This document shows positions 33,296-46,400 of a DNA stretch of 64,000 nucleotides, piece after piece; within the stretch, counting starts at the first letter, position 1; every line of letters starts with the position of its first letter. The notes under the pieces were generated by a model. That model searched no databases and had not been told where the DNA came from. It saw nothing but the letters and a program-made list of their open reading frames with translations. Position numbers and translations under genes: made by a program. Origin of the DNA: Perkinsus chesapeaki (taxonomy: Eukaryota > Perkinsozoa > Perkinsida > Perkinsidae); contig JAAPAO010000114.1 of the NCBI GenBank assembly GCA_013115145.1, forward strand, positions 1-64,000, in the 5' to 3' direction.

Positions 33296-33392
33296 TATGT
33301 CTATGAGCGACGTTCATAGAAATAACCGTCGCTCATTAAGTGATGTCTTGTGTCTACTTTCTATGCTACCTAATCTAACCACCATCTAATGC

Positions 33393-33612
33393 AGTGGATG
33401 CAAGACCACTGCTTCGATTGGCGCGTATGGATCCTTCTGCAAGGAAGAGGTCTGACACAAGTTTCCCAAGCCTATTAAACGTCGAGTTTTCACAACTTGT
33501 AAATTACAAGTGTGATGTAAGGGATTCCAATGGGGGACTTGCTGACCCAGTGCTATCGCCACTACAGAGCAGTCTTTCCTCGTGTTACAAAGGGATTTCA
33601 GAACAGAATTAG
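33393..33612 (+). CDS. Candidate exon, unrecognised
   Basis: Following a CTAATGCAG acceptor, 72 open codons end in TAG (DARPLLRLARMDPSARKRS ... LNVEFSQLVNYKCDV). It is plausible but isolated. A perfect 10-bp inverted repeat (ATGAGCGACG/CGTCGCTCAT, 33303-33336) lies just upstream. Confidence 0.3.
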
Positions 33613-34837
33613 AATGAAGATGCTATAATGATACTGTTCCTAAATTGCGCCACTGTTAGATTCCAGCTTTCGCAACCAAAGTTTCGCTACTGCAAACAGA
33701 TATATTATGTATATGTTCATTTCCCATATAAAATAAGAGTGAGTCATGATGATGGCCATTGGCAATTTACCAATCATTGGTGTAGCAGTATGAATATCTA
33801 TATATTTGGCCAGCGCGGCACAATGCCCGTTTGCGAGGGATTACAATGCGAAGTCGACTGAAATACACGACAGTGCAATGGACTGTGTGCATATCGGCAA
33901 GCTGACGAAAATTGGTCATTATTATTCGCTATACCCCATTTCCTAATAGAGTCACAAGCTATGACTCACAACAGCTATAGCATGGCTTTAGATCGCTCTG
34001 ATCAAAAAACAAGGACCTTGCGTGGTGTTCTACTGCGTATACAAGTTCTATGCATCGGCTTTGCATTAGTCTGACATCCATGTCATATAACAGGCTCTGT
34101 TAGCAGCCTTTAGAGAGCTTAGTTTTCACAGCATCCTAAACGTCATCCCGTCATCGGGCTAGTGGTTCCTGCTCATCCGGCTCGCTCTCTCCAGGTTGCT
34201 GTTGAGCGGGTTGTTGCTCCCCTTAAATGTAAGGTTGTGTATATTTCCTTGTTGTGTTGTCTCATGAATAAAGCCGCTATTGAAATCATTCCTCGCATTT
34301 TACTTATCCTCAACTTCTAGAACTGGTTTCAGACTGTTTAACGAGATTATATCTCCGCTGGTATGTTATCAAGCCACTCATCCTCACGGAACATGTCTTT
34401 GTAACTCACCGTCGAACTGAATGTGGTTATTAACTGACATGCTCTCGTCGTTCTCGCACTACTTTCTCGTGCCCATTGACAGTGACTAACTCTTGTAAAA
34501 CGACACACTCTCAAGGAAATCAAAGAAACCATGATTATAATAATTATTAAAAACTCAACGTGTCACTCGACCATAAAATCCAAAAACCCTCGGCCTATGC
34601 CAACTTGACCATCGACAGCCACTTATCTGAACCGGAAATGATCTTGGTACTCGAGAGGCCGGGGAATGTAGAATCCACGAGAATTCTCTGAATCTCCCTC
34701 AAAATATCTTCACTGAAAGTTACCAAAACGCATGCTATTCTCACTCAACTAAGACTTGGTCTCTTCTTACTCAAAACTTGCCACTCACTCGGGGCTAGCA
34801 ACGAGTTTTCTATCACCGCTTTCACAAAAATTCAGCG
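33613..34837. other. No supportable gene
   Basis: AT-rich stretch with short, unconnected frames on both strands. It may contain terminal exons or 3' UTR of the minus-strand genes that follow. Confidence 0.45.
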
Positions 34838-35119
34838 TTAGGGATGCTCTTCCCGAGAAAAAGATAGGGCCTGACGAAGCCCCAACTGACCAGAAGCTCT
34901 AAACTTCTTCTCGAACTTTTCATCGTTATGCTCGACAGACTTGATGTGACCCATCGGCAAATAAACCGACACGAAATGAGATGCTATCGCACAGCAATTC
35001 CCATCCGGAAACGTCGGTGCAAAAACGTTATATCTGACCAGAAAACGCACTGATGACAAATTTCTCCACCGGATTGAAACTCGAGTTTTTGAGGATTCAC
35101 TGGCCAGTATTCGATTCAA
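34838..35119 (-). CDS. Unrecognised minus-strand exon
   Basis: An open frame of good protein character reads FLVRYNVFAPTFPDGNCC, then HFVSVYLPMGHIKSVEHN and FEKKFRASGQLGLRQ, ending in a stop at 34838. The 5' border is uncertain (the first in-frame start-like codon is TTG). It is probably the 3' exon of a gene whose other exons lie upstream, perhaps those at 35403-36700. Confidence 0.4.
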   Translation of the reverse strand: MNRILASESSKTRVSIRWRNLSSVRFLVRYNVFAPTFPDGNCCAIASHFVSVYLPMGHIKSVEHNDEKFEKKFRASGQLGLRQALSFSREEHP

Positions 35120-35402
35120 ACTACTAACGGTTACTAAACACCCTCGACACTAACTAAAAGATATCCATCTACCACCGCAATATAATGTATCAATTATCTA
35201 GAGGTCGATAACTCGCAAAATGCCCAATCCCTTTGGGCATTCTCACTGCCAAGATCTAATATACTGAACGGCTGCTGCTTAGATACAAGCAACAGTTATA
35301 TCAGTACTTTTAATACCCCTCGTGAACTACTTCAGTCTCCAAAACTGAAAAAGTGCTCCCGCAAAGAGACGAAATCCGCTCACCGCTATTCAAAAAAATT
35401 CA

Positions 35403-36700
35403 TTACAAGTCATTCTTCCTCGCCTCCAATTCCTCGTCGTTTTCCTTAACAACCCTCACATCTCCAACAACCTTCACAAACTCTCCCAAGTCCACCGAGG
35501 AATCGGCCGGCAGAGAGATGACGAAATGAGACTTCGCGTTGGTCAACACGAATGGAATGGAGAATCTGAGCAGCAGCAAGCACATAGAGTTACAAAAATA
35601 TAAAATGACCAATTTAAGAAAAAAAGCAACTAAAAAGCAGCAGGTGTATTTTTTTTCACGATTCGGAGGAATCTTGGAAGACCCGACACTTAAATGTATA
35701 CTTTAAATCCAAACCACTGTCAGCAGCTTTAATCTAACTCAGAGACATGACAGCTTCATCTCGAGTTCGCCAAAAAACTGCTTTTATTTTACTTCCGAGA
35801 TTACAGTGTCAAATAGCCTCTTTATTGTTGACACTAAGATTGCTACGGAAGATATTACATCTGCATTCTCCTTGACAAGATCAGGTTAGTAGTATCCCCT
35901 CACACACAAAGGAAAGGAGACGAGAAGCATCTTTAGCAATATTCCCGAAAGCACGCTAGAAATAATTTACCACAGAGAAGTATTAAAAATAGAACAGGGA
36001 GATCTGCTAATTTTCCCAAGTCAAGACCAAGCCTGAGCCTGTCATTATATTACAGTAAAATCTGGTCCATAGTAGTATCATTACTGCACCGCATGACAGT
36101 ATCAAATTCATCAACAATAGGAGGACGCTGCAGACCAAACAAAGCCGTACCTGAATGATGATGATCAAGGAGACCCATACAGAGGACGATAAGATCGCCG
36201 GAATTTCCTAAAAAAGAAAATGAATGAGCAACTTGACAACATCATTGATATACGTAATAAATGCTATGCAACTATCTATACGAAATATCTATTTCTCAAA
36301 AGTAATGATTCTTTATTCAGTCTGTCCTCTTCGACCAGGCCTGTAGAGGCGAGTTATTACAACTTCTTAAGCCCAGTTAAAATTATCATATTAATAGAGA
36401 TTATTTATAATTCTATACTTTAATAATTCTAATATATCATACTATTATTCATTCATAATTTATATAACAATTTACTCACAAAGCAAACTGCTGTTCTTAC
36501 GCGGTCCGCTCTGTCGGCTCCTCTTCGGTCCACATGCCGCCACTAAATACTCCACAATAACAGACATATATCCCTTCATAACCTGAATAAAACCACCAAT
36601 AACTTCCAGCGGTAGGTCGACAATACCAAAATGTGAGGTGCGAAGATGATGCAAAGCACATCGTGATTCTCTCAAACGATATGCCAGTTTAAGCATTACA
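35403..36700 (-). CDS. Minus-strand exons, membrane-like, neighbour or 3' end of the ALDH-like gene
   Basis: Three segments read as protein. About 36480-36620 reads VIGGFIQVMKGYMSVIVEYL, a hydrophobic stretch, then a basic tail. About 36148-36206 reads EIPAILSSSVWVSLIIIIQ, possibly membrane-spanning. About 35403-35580 reads FSIPFVLTNAKSHFVISLP ... VDLGEFVKVVGDVRVV and ends in TAA. They follow the ALDH-like exons on the same strand. A short exon near 36720-36750 (LKVIAVLG) may connect them. Whether they are the C-terminus of that protein or a separate gene is open. Confidence 0.35.
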
Positions 36701-36799
36701 CCAATTTATGTACTTCCGATTTTACCGAGAACAGCGATCACCTTCAACTGTCCCCGAAGATTGCTCGGAAGAGAAACTCAGAAGAACGATCACATCACC

Positions 36800-39700
36800 G
36801 CCGCCGCCGCAGCCATTCGCAGTTCACGACCCAATGTGAACAGATTCCAGTGCATCGAAGGAAACCTACTACGGCCCCAGAACCTGGGTCCCTACCACAA
36901 TACTACTATTTCGCTGAATTGCGAAAAGCCATTATTATCATCAGACAATTTATATAACGTGAGAACGATATATCTCATAGTAGGTAATAATTTACATGTC
37001 TCATCACTTTAAGTGCTGTAATGATTATAATACCAAGCATCACATACTTCTTGCTATTACGACTAACAAGAGTAAAATTTTGAAAAATATTTGTCAAATC
37101 CACCATAAGACACCTTTCGATGCCAAACTAATGTTCCCACAGTAACTAAAACTCGACCTTACCTCATCATTAGCCAACTGAAGGTATCGATCGTACTCTC
37201 CATGAGACTTCGTGGCTTCTTCCCGCAAGAATCTGAAATGAAAGACGCCGCACTATTACCAAATCCTGCACCTAGAACACTCATAGCTCACTTCTCGGTG
37301 TATTGAGATTGATAACCAGGAGTGCTGCTGGGAATAATCACTGGGAAGGTGGTATACCTAACAAACAACCAACACTTGCAACACCAGCATTAACAGCAAC
37401 AACCATATCAGCAGTACAGCAAAGAATACTAATGAAAGCAATTTAATAATGAAAGCTACAAGGTACACATAAAATTGAGACAACTCAATTGATCCATAAT
37501 CGAGGTCGAAAAGTGCACGAAAATTCCTTCACGTTTTCTACATAAGAATACGATCCGAGTCTCCCTAGAATCGAGGCGATTTGAAAATGTTGAATTTAAC
37601 TTGTAGAAAAACATCGAAACAGTTAAAGACGTTTAAAAATTGCTACTTATTCAAATCCTTTCTAGGCGGGAATTCCCCAAAGCATTCTCCATCCTGGGGC
37701 CTCGCTTGAGCTGTTAATGCTGGTCGCTCCAAAGTACCCAAAGTATATCTGAACCGAGAAACGAAATCATCGACCATGTAGCTGGCGTGTGAAAACTGGC
37801 ACGAGAAAAGTTGAAAAAATTTATAAATCAAAAATGGAGTTTACCCGGACTTCTCACACCTCTTGGTGTGGAATAAAACATGACGAAATATTATGACAAA
37901 TACTTCAATCCAAACTACAATACTCTAATCCAAGCTACTTACACCACAACAGAAGTACTCTCGAATATCTTCATAGCGAGGTCACCACCATCATCTGCAT
38001 TCACCGCCACTGAGATAGGTTGGTGCACATTCAACCACTTAGACACGGATTTTAGCGTGGCCTCGTCGATGGCCTAAAACATGCAACGATGTAATACTTT
38101 TTTAGTATTCAAATTACTCACTGGAATGTAACTAAAGAAACTAATGAGCTCGAAATGAATAGAATCATTCGAGTGTCACCAGCGGTGTGTGCTCGAGATA
38201 CCAGCGGAAAAACACGACGAAAATTTTAAAGAAAAAGAATCATTTCCGAATCAATGAAATAATCTTACCTCCGGTGTCGTAACATCCAAAAAACATTCTC
38301 TCCATTGTTCTGAAATATCCTCTGGAGGGGTGAAGCCCATTCTTATAGCCACGCGGGGATTCTCACGGAGTGCCTGAAAGAGCAAACATTCAGCAGCAGC
38401 AGCAGCAGAAATTTATTATTTTAAAAGCATTAGCTTATTGGTTTATTGACTACCAACTAGCAGTTAGTTCGAGACCACTACAAATGATTTGGCCTCGTTT
38501 CAGCTCAAATACTTATAACACCAACCGACATAACATCATCGTTCACTCACCTTAAACAGATTTATCAATCACACACATCTACTTAGTTGCAGTTGCTCAA
38601 CCACGATACTACTATAAATTATAATAATACTACTATAGTATTACTTGTACAGTGAGACTGCTGCTGTGCATACTGGACTGTTCTAGTGGATATTACTATT
38701 ACAACATACATTATAATTATTCGGGCTACAAGATACTACGATATTATTACTCTAATATAATACTACTATTCACTCACCTCATATCCGTCCAAAAGCGGGC
38801 CTTCGCTGGAGTTGTTCAGCAACGCACTACATTCTCCTTTAGCCAATGCTTCCGGCGCACTGTTGTAGACAGGTAAACCGGCGTATCTTAGGTTGAAGCT
38901 GGAAGATTCCCGCAGAGGTTAAACAAGCTTACATTGACGATACATCTTCCTTGGTAACCTTCGGAACCACCAAATGACGGAGAGCTGTGCATTGACCCTT
39001 ATTCTCGATACCTTATAATAGTAAGCAAAACCATTCCCGCTCATTTCGAGAAATACTACACAGACTACAATCTGGTGGCCTTTAATTAGCATTCAACTAA
39101 ATTACTCTTTAGTAATTCACCTACGCTTTTTAACATCACGACATTATAAAAGAGCATATAATAAAATGAATTTGGAATACAAAGTTAGGATATCTTTATT
39201 ATTACTGAGAGCTGCATTTCCCAAGCCATTAAAGTATGTCAGCCGATGTGAATTTACCGATGAAATCCGTTGCGACTCCTACTACTTGCAATGACATTAG
39301 CTTATATTCAAGATCTACCACTATTATAAATTATTCTAAATCGAAATCAATTCTCAACTAAAAATTAGCTAACGATAATAAGATACAAGACATACACCTC
39401 CCGACCTCGGAGTTGCAAAAATCCGAGACACTTACAATTGCTGATTCTCGCAGCCTCGGCAACTTTACTGTTAAAGGCAGTCGCTATCATAGTGTTTGGG
39501 CCACCGGTCGACGCCATCATTGAGCCTGATAATTTAGCAATCCAATGATATTCCAATCCGATGAATTCCGTAAGAATCATCCACTAGAATTCAGAGCGAC
39601 CAACTTATTAATGATACATTATTAATGGAAAATCGCTACATACCAACTTTCGGAAGATATAATTAGCTGATAATCGATTTATTACTACGGCCCAACGCAT

Positions 39701-42323
39701 CCCTTAAATGTGTAATTATCCGCACAAGCGAAAAGCCAATTTGAGCTGCAACATGAAAAGACGCCCACTCCAACTTTAGCGTGCAATACCCTACACGATA
39801 AATTCGATTTAAAACAACTCACCAACAACTGGTTTAATCTTCTCGGCAATCGCCCTCGATCCAGTGAAGTACATCGGTGATTTGGGGAAAGTTTGGTAGA
39901 GTTCCCGCTGCTCATTTACACCACAGGAGACAAACCTGACAACATCGATACGACGAATGGACTCAAGCAGCGAATGAGGCCAAGAGACCGTCGTGACTTT
40001 GAATGAATGCAAGATAATCCAACGGATCATTGTCACAACAATTGAATTACGCCCAGTTCGATATACCTTCCAAATACTATCCAACGAATATTATCAGTAA
40101 AATGTTTTACATCACCGAGAATCTCAACAACGATTAAAAATATAAAGCATGTCATTTGACTAGATTCAGCATCAACTTCAGGGGTAGAGTAAAATGTCTC
40201 AAATTAGATGCAAGTTGATAAATGAATTTCCGTCCCAAGTGGCTTACGTGAGATATTTTGGATCAACTTGTTCCTGAATCATCATTTGTAATAATAATTG
40301 AGCCCATCTAAACATATGCTGTGAAGTGTTACCCCTCGACATTATAACCACTGGGACCTAAACGTAATTATGGATACCAGCAGGCGATAGTTATACCTAC
40401 GCGCGCGAAGTTTGAATAAACCGCAAGCTAAGCGGAGTGTGATAAAATCCAACACTATCTATCTTTATAAGATGCCTTTTTAAATACACAAGTACACAGT
40501 TTGTACTCCCATATATTTCATGGATACTATTATACAACTAGCGACAAATGTTATTACTATAACAAATGCCTCAGCATCACATGTACACTCGAAATTTTAT
40601 CAGGGCTCAGCAGCAGTTTATCAGAACTAATCGAGCCCGCTGCCACAGCCCCGGTCATACCCCAATGATGATCAACTGGCCGAATTGGTGCTGCGCAAAA
40701 ATACCATAGAGACGCGGAATTGAAAAGTGAACGAAGTGCAAAATCGCTATTATTACTGGTACAATACAAGTAAATACAAATTATAAATAATAAAATAGAA
40801 TTTATCACATGCAACGAACACTTTGAAATTCAATGCTCGATAATCATTTGATTACATTGTAAATAAGTTCGTAAAAGTACACTGTGAAAACTGAGGTAGC
40901 ATGCTTTTCATTACCAATATTACTAAAAGATTAAGTCACGAAAACACCAATGGTCGATTACGTTGCTTGAATAAAAACGTATAAACCACCACCACCACCG
41001 ATGCCTACTTACCCCAAGTTCAATATTCCTGATAGACTTCCGGAAAAGATCCAAAAAATTCGTGAAATTGCTGACACAACCAACAAACGCAGGATAGCGG
41101 CGAATCTTGACATCTGAAAAAACAATTACAGAAAAAAAAACAAAAAAAATTACCTCCTTTTTTTTCGTCGTCGAAAATGGCGTCATTAAATTGTCTCTCC
41201 ACCGCGTTGGCTTCGACCGACTCAACTATCTCCGTCACACCTGCGAGGGGAACAGATGAGTATATCGATTACTGCAAGACGATGAAATCGAATGTGGATA
41301 TCAAAGTAGTGTTAATGTGCGGAACTAGAAAACCAAGTTGATTCGTCCAATCAGAAAGAGTTTTCGGAACAAAACAAAAAAAACCGAGGCGTGCAGCTGA
41401 TTGCATAAGAAGGACGAAATAATAAGTTTCATATGATCCAGCATTTCCCGACAACGCAGTGTAAACTCACCGTCTTGTTTTTGATAATCGATTGCTTGCG
41501 CACCGATGATCGCTCCAGCTCCGGGACCGGACAGGAACTTGGCTTCGATCTGCCGCATAGGCTCACGAAGGTCAACGGGAGGGGACTGGGCCGAATCTGA
41601 TAGAAAAATAGGAAATACGGCGAGTGGCTAATGATAGACCAATTGTGATGAAATGTAAATCAGCACGCAAATCATTACGATAAGCAATTTCTTACTATCG
41701 ACGAGTTATTAACTTGAACTAGTAACGGGTTTGCCGAACAGCGAAAGTTTAGTCGATTCACAAATCAACGAGTAAATGGTATCTTTTTCACCTGTGAGAT
41801 TCTTGAGGTGCTCTGTCACTTTTTCCATCACTTCCGGCGTCGCCAGTATTTGCTTGCCATTCACCTCATCTACAAAAATGTAGACAAGACGGAATTCGAA
41901 CTGAAGTTAGCTTACTAAAGGCATTCACAGTATCGACGGTTTGACCGTCACGAAGCTGCTCACCGGCGACGATCGTCACTATTGGATCTTCGGACCTGAA
42001 AAATGGACAAGATAACATGTTAGAAGCAAATTGATAATAAAAAACTGATAATTTGATTATTCTGAAAAAAAGCGAACAAATAAATGATAAAGACGGAAAT
42101 AAATAAATGATAAAGACGTGAATAAACAATGACAGACATTAGTAACTAACAAATACGAAACAAAGAAGGAATAACAAACAACTTGTTACCATAATTCCTT
42201 CTTAAAATTCTTAATATAATCGAGTGCTTGTCCTCTAAGTTCATCTTCATTAGCTTCTGGTCTATCCCTTGTAATACAACCAAGATAATCATCAGTACCA
42301 AACAAATATTTCATATTCACCAT
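36800..42323 (-). CDS. Divergent aldehyde-dehydrogenase-like protein, at least 17 exons
   Basis: Starting at ATG 42323 ([15 protein letters not shown]), exons 42323-42190, 41995-41916, 41869-41792, 41596-41471, 41240-41154, 41113-41013, 40357-40248, 39935-39823, 39525-39436, 39011-38933, 38886-38778, 38373-38269, 38073-37943, 37781-37647, 37357-37292, 37232-37163 and about 36891-36800 join with consistent phase. ALDH hallmarks are in order: [17 protein letters not shown] (cofactor strand and Asn region), [15 protein letters not shown] (FTGS), [14 protein letters not shown] (normally LELGGKSP) and [13 protein letters not shown] (catalytic Cys in GQ-x-C context). The general-base Glu of LELGG is not conserved (S/T there), so normal dehydrogenase chemistry is uncertain. 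The C-terminal part, with [20 protein letters not shown], is unfamiliar. Exon borders may be off by a base at the last exon. Confidence 0.65.
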
Positions 42324-43478
42324 GTTTAAGATAAAACCAACAAACAATGCAACGATTTAAAGATAAACAACGCTTATTTAAAAAAGCGCGCGCCATTGTA
42401 ATCGATATCTTTATTTGGCGGATGCGATCTCAGATTGATTTTGATATGTGGAAAGACGGTATTACTCGAAATAGCATTTTGAGTATATTAGCAATTGACA
42501 GATACACTCGGCGAGATTACCTTAATTGCATTATAAAATAAATCCAAGTTGGTGACGGGAAGTGATAAAGACTTTTATAAATTACCGTGGGTGAATTAGT
42601 CAAAATCATGCCTCTGTTACTATCATTAATATTGATAATTGTGATACAGTACTATCACTTGGCAACAATGCTCACCAAAAGGGCAATATCTATTCACTGG
42701 GAAGGTTTGGGAGAATTTGCCGTCACGGTTTTTTGTGGCAGTTCGCCGACTGCAAAGCTCGTTTGGAGTACATACATAATTTAATGGCCTGGATAGTGTT
42801 TGGTCCCGGACAAGGCAACTTTGATAGGAACCCGATTTATTTTGGAAATTCTTCCTGGTGAAATTTTCTATGGAAATTTCCTTAGTGGAATAGAAAGCGG
42901 ATTAGTGCTTGAAACATCGTTAAATACGCCTCAATAGATTTAGGTCCTTCGATTAGCGAATTACAATTACAACGTCTTATTGCATATTTACCGTCGATAA
43001 CAACATATTACTTTGTCGAAGTAGAATCATCCGATAGTAATGCGCGAGCATTACTTTCCATACCATCTATTCAATCCATCCTTATCCGAGCGCAAGGATT
43101 TACCATACTTCCTCCCTATCACGGCGGAACCTTCCATAAATCAATAACGTGCTCTTTACGTCGATCTGGAGAGGAGTAATGGTGGCTGACAGAGCAAGCA
43201 GGCAGTAGGTGGAAGATTTCAAAGGGTAGATCAATTGGAATATAATTGGTCAATGTTAGACACTTGGTCAATTACATCAAAATTGTCATTGGTAGTAGGA
43301 ATGTCTCACTTAGTCAGAATAATCCTCTTCCGTCCCGGAGTAGTAGTATTTGGAAAGTGTGTGTCATTATTTCGATTATAGTGAATTATTCACAGTGCTG
43401 CAGTGCTACTACTGTAGCGGTGCCACGGAACCGACATACGTTTATGTTGCTTCAGTGTTATTTCTTTATCCTTTTATT
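42324..43478. other. Divergent intergenic region
   Basis: It lies between the minus-strand ALDH-like gene and the plus-strand ankyrin gene and probably holds both promoters. Short plus-strand frames such as 42347-42541 and 42587-42784 are AT-rich and unsupported. Inverted repeat GAAATTT/AAATTTC occurs near 42858-42880. Confidence 0.45.
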
Positions 43479-46400
43479 ATGACCCTCCTCAGTCAGGCCA
43501 ATCACGCCTGCCAAAAAGGCGACCTGGAGCAAGCGTAGTAGATGGGGGTGGGCGAGGGGTTGATAATGAATTTGGGCAATGCAGTTAACAAGGCTGAAAT
43601 ATGATGAAATTGGCGTTTCATAACTATGCGAAGTGCACATCAAATGGTAAACGATAACGACGTAGAGACTCATATATATTGCTCAAATAGCTGAATGTGT
43701 GGAAGTGAGAATACGTATTGTTAACGAGAATGAATTGCAGCTCGAGTGCATCACTGAAAACGCCAATGTGAAGTATGTGTTGCCGAGCAAAGAAATCAGA
43801 CGGACATAAATTCGCTTGCATATGCTGAGTATTATGGGGAAAGGCAATCGTGGAAAGAACACTTGCAGACCTTCGTTCGAAAAATACGGTATTTATTGTG
43901 AAAATTGTTGATGAAAGACCCTGAAAAATTAGGAAAAATTTCCGCAAATTTTAGGTATGATCGTCTGAAGGCAGTGTTTGGAGATGATACTAAGAAGGAG
44001 GATATCGTGGACGGATTCGGGCAGACACCGCTGTATTATGCAGTGCAGAGGAAACCCGATCAGGAAGCAAAAGAGCTATCAAGAAGATTAATTGATGAGT
44101 ATTCGCCGGGCTACCCAATAGCTTTCCGTCACATTTGAGTTTTACTCGCGGTGCCGTAAATTATTAAGATTCATACCACTGAAGTTACCGCCAAAACAGT
44201 GTTTTGGCGGACCTATGGGTTGAATCAGGCGACGCATAAACGAATTATCGGTATCATATTATTTGATATGCCCAAATGAACAACTGTCTTCCTCGGTTTG
44301 GGAAGTGTCTGTGAGAGATCTTGAATTCGTGGTTGGCTTGAGTGCGAACGAAGTACTGGAGATGAGCATTTAGATATTGATGATTCATCTATTAGCGCCT
44401 TAATAGGGCTTTGCTGTCGTACGGGCTGAATCTGTAGTCATACTCTCTACCGAACGCTACAAACACACACCATAATTGAGTGTTACCTACTTCCACTACC
44501 GTCCTCGGTGGGCACTACGACACGCGAATTTCTAATGTGTTCTCTGCGAATGAGGTGTAATTCATGAGTGCAATATGGTAGATTCAAACGCTGTCAGAGG
44601 AAGTGTCGGTATGAGTTGTCGTTATTCAGGTTTGGTCTCAAAGCAAATCATAGAGACCAAATGCAACAGACGCCTTTGTTCTATGCGGCATTAGTAGGCA
44701 ATACTGCAACATGCGAATTGCTACTGGAGAAGGGAGCTCAAGTTGATGCATTGGATACAAATAGGCAAACAGCATTGTAGTATCAGGAATAAGGAAATGG
44801 GGAATCATTCCTTGAGGACAAAAATTTTAGTTTATCTTGCATCTTCATTCTGGGCCGAAATAGATGAATCGGCGGTGATGCAGAGTTATTCGTATATTGT
44901 CGGTTGCTTGTTGAAGTGAATTATTTGTTACTTTTATTGTTCATATCACTATTAGCGGCTGAATGATGATAAGGCGACTTCCCGATTCCGAGAGCTGAGC
45001 TTCGAATCTAAATTTCAATGACGCTTTGGTATCACTTTTAATCGTATCAACATGATCGCCCAAACTACATCGTTTCCCGGTCAATGGTGTAGGAAAACCA
45101 TTCAATCAATTCAAAAACGATGGTTAAACGGGTTTGTTCTTCAAACGAGGTTTCAGTCACTTAAGATACTTCTCCAAAATTAAAATTTGGCAATTGGCAA
45201 TTTTTTGCGATCTTTAAATTCGGACGAAGTTTTGATTTTGATTTTGAAACTCCATTCTAATTGATTGAGAAAAACTTGAGCTGAACCGGGAAATGATGTA
45301 AATGCTTTTTGTACTATAGACGTATACGGATTAAATCTAGTAATCGTATATCTTCCGCCGACATCAATCTAAAGGTTGAAAATTGTTAAAGACGTTTTGG
45401 ATTTCTGTGTTCCAACATATTAGTAATAATTTAGTTCTAAGTGCTAGTGGGTTCCGAGCTGCGACTCCTGGGTGGAACATTAAGTAAATAACATCGTTTA
45501 ATAACGAATTCGTGGGATCTTAATGTATCGTCCGGAAATTGTCAACACCTGGACGAGCTGTCTAGTGAAGTGGAGCATTCTTTTCTGTAAGGTTTTACGC
45601 CGTACGCGAAGGTCAAATTCACTGTACAAGAGCACTGGTGACAGTGCACGGTGCGAAGGCCGATATAGTGGATCATACTGGACAGGTTAGGGGTGGGTTC
45701 GTGGAGGAAATTGAATTAGGGGGTGTAACTCGGCAAATTCGAAATGAATTGCAGATCGCCGAGAACAGAATAACCATATCACAAACACCTCTGCGTCGTA
45801 TATTGAATTGGTCGGCCACTGCCTAGAGGTGCTTCTGGTACTTTGAGAGCCTGATAGAGGCTGCTATTAGCACTGGATTCCCAGTCCCAGGATTTGCGAC
45901 GTGAACGCTGCAGCGTGGTTCAAATCCCTCTGAAGTCGTCTGCTTCGGTTTGAGTCCGGATATCATCCAGTTGGCTTGGGCCACATGATTTACTCGTCTC
46001 TCCATGCGAGCTCTACCATTATTGTTCCATTTCTGTTGGCATTGCCAACTTGGCAAATTCTCTCACCACTTTACGGGTCACTCATCATCGCAAGTGAGGG
46101 GGTGGTTCCCCCCAAATTCTAAGGTACCCTCTTTGTATGACCACCCACCGACCCCCCACGAAACCCAGGATACCCCCATAACCCTGGGTGGTAGGATATG
46201 TCAGTGACATAATGTCGCATTTCATGTGTGGAGGACTTCAGCTCGACAGACTGTTGACACTGTCGACAACAGCGTTTCAATATGAAATAGAGATTCAAAC
46301 CCATCATTATTGAAATTCATAATTCATTAGAACTTCTGCCATCACGTTTATGACATGAATCACGAGTACCAGCTTAAGTAATGCCAGTAGAAGACTTTTA

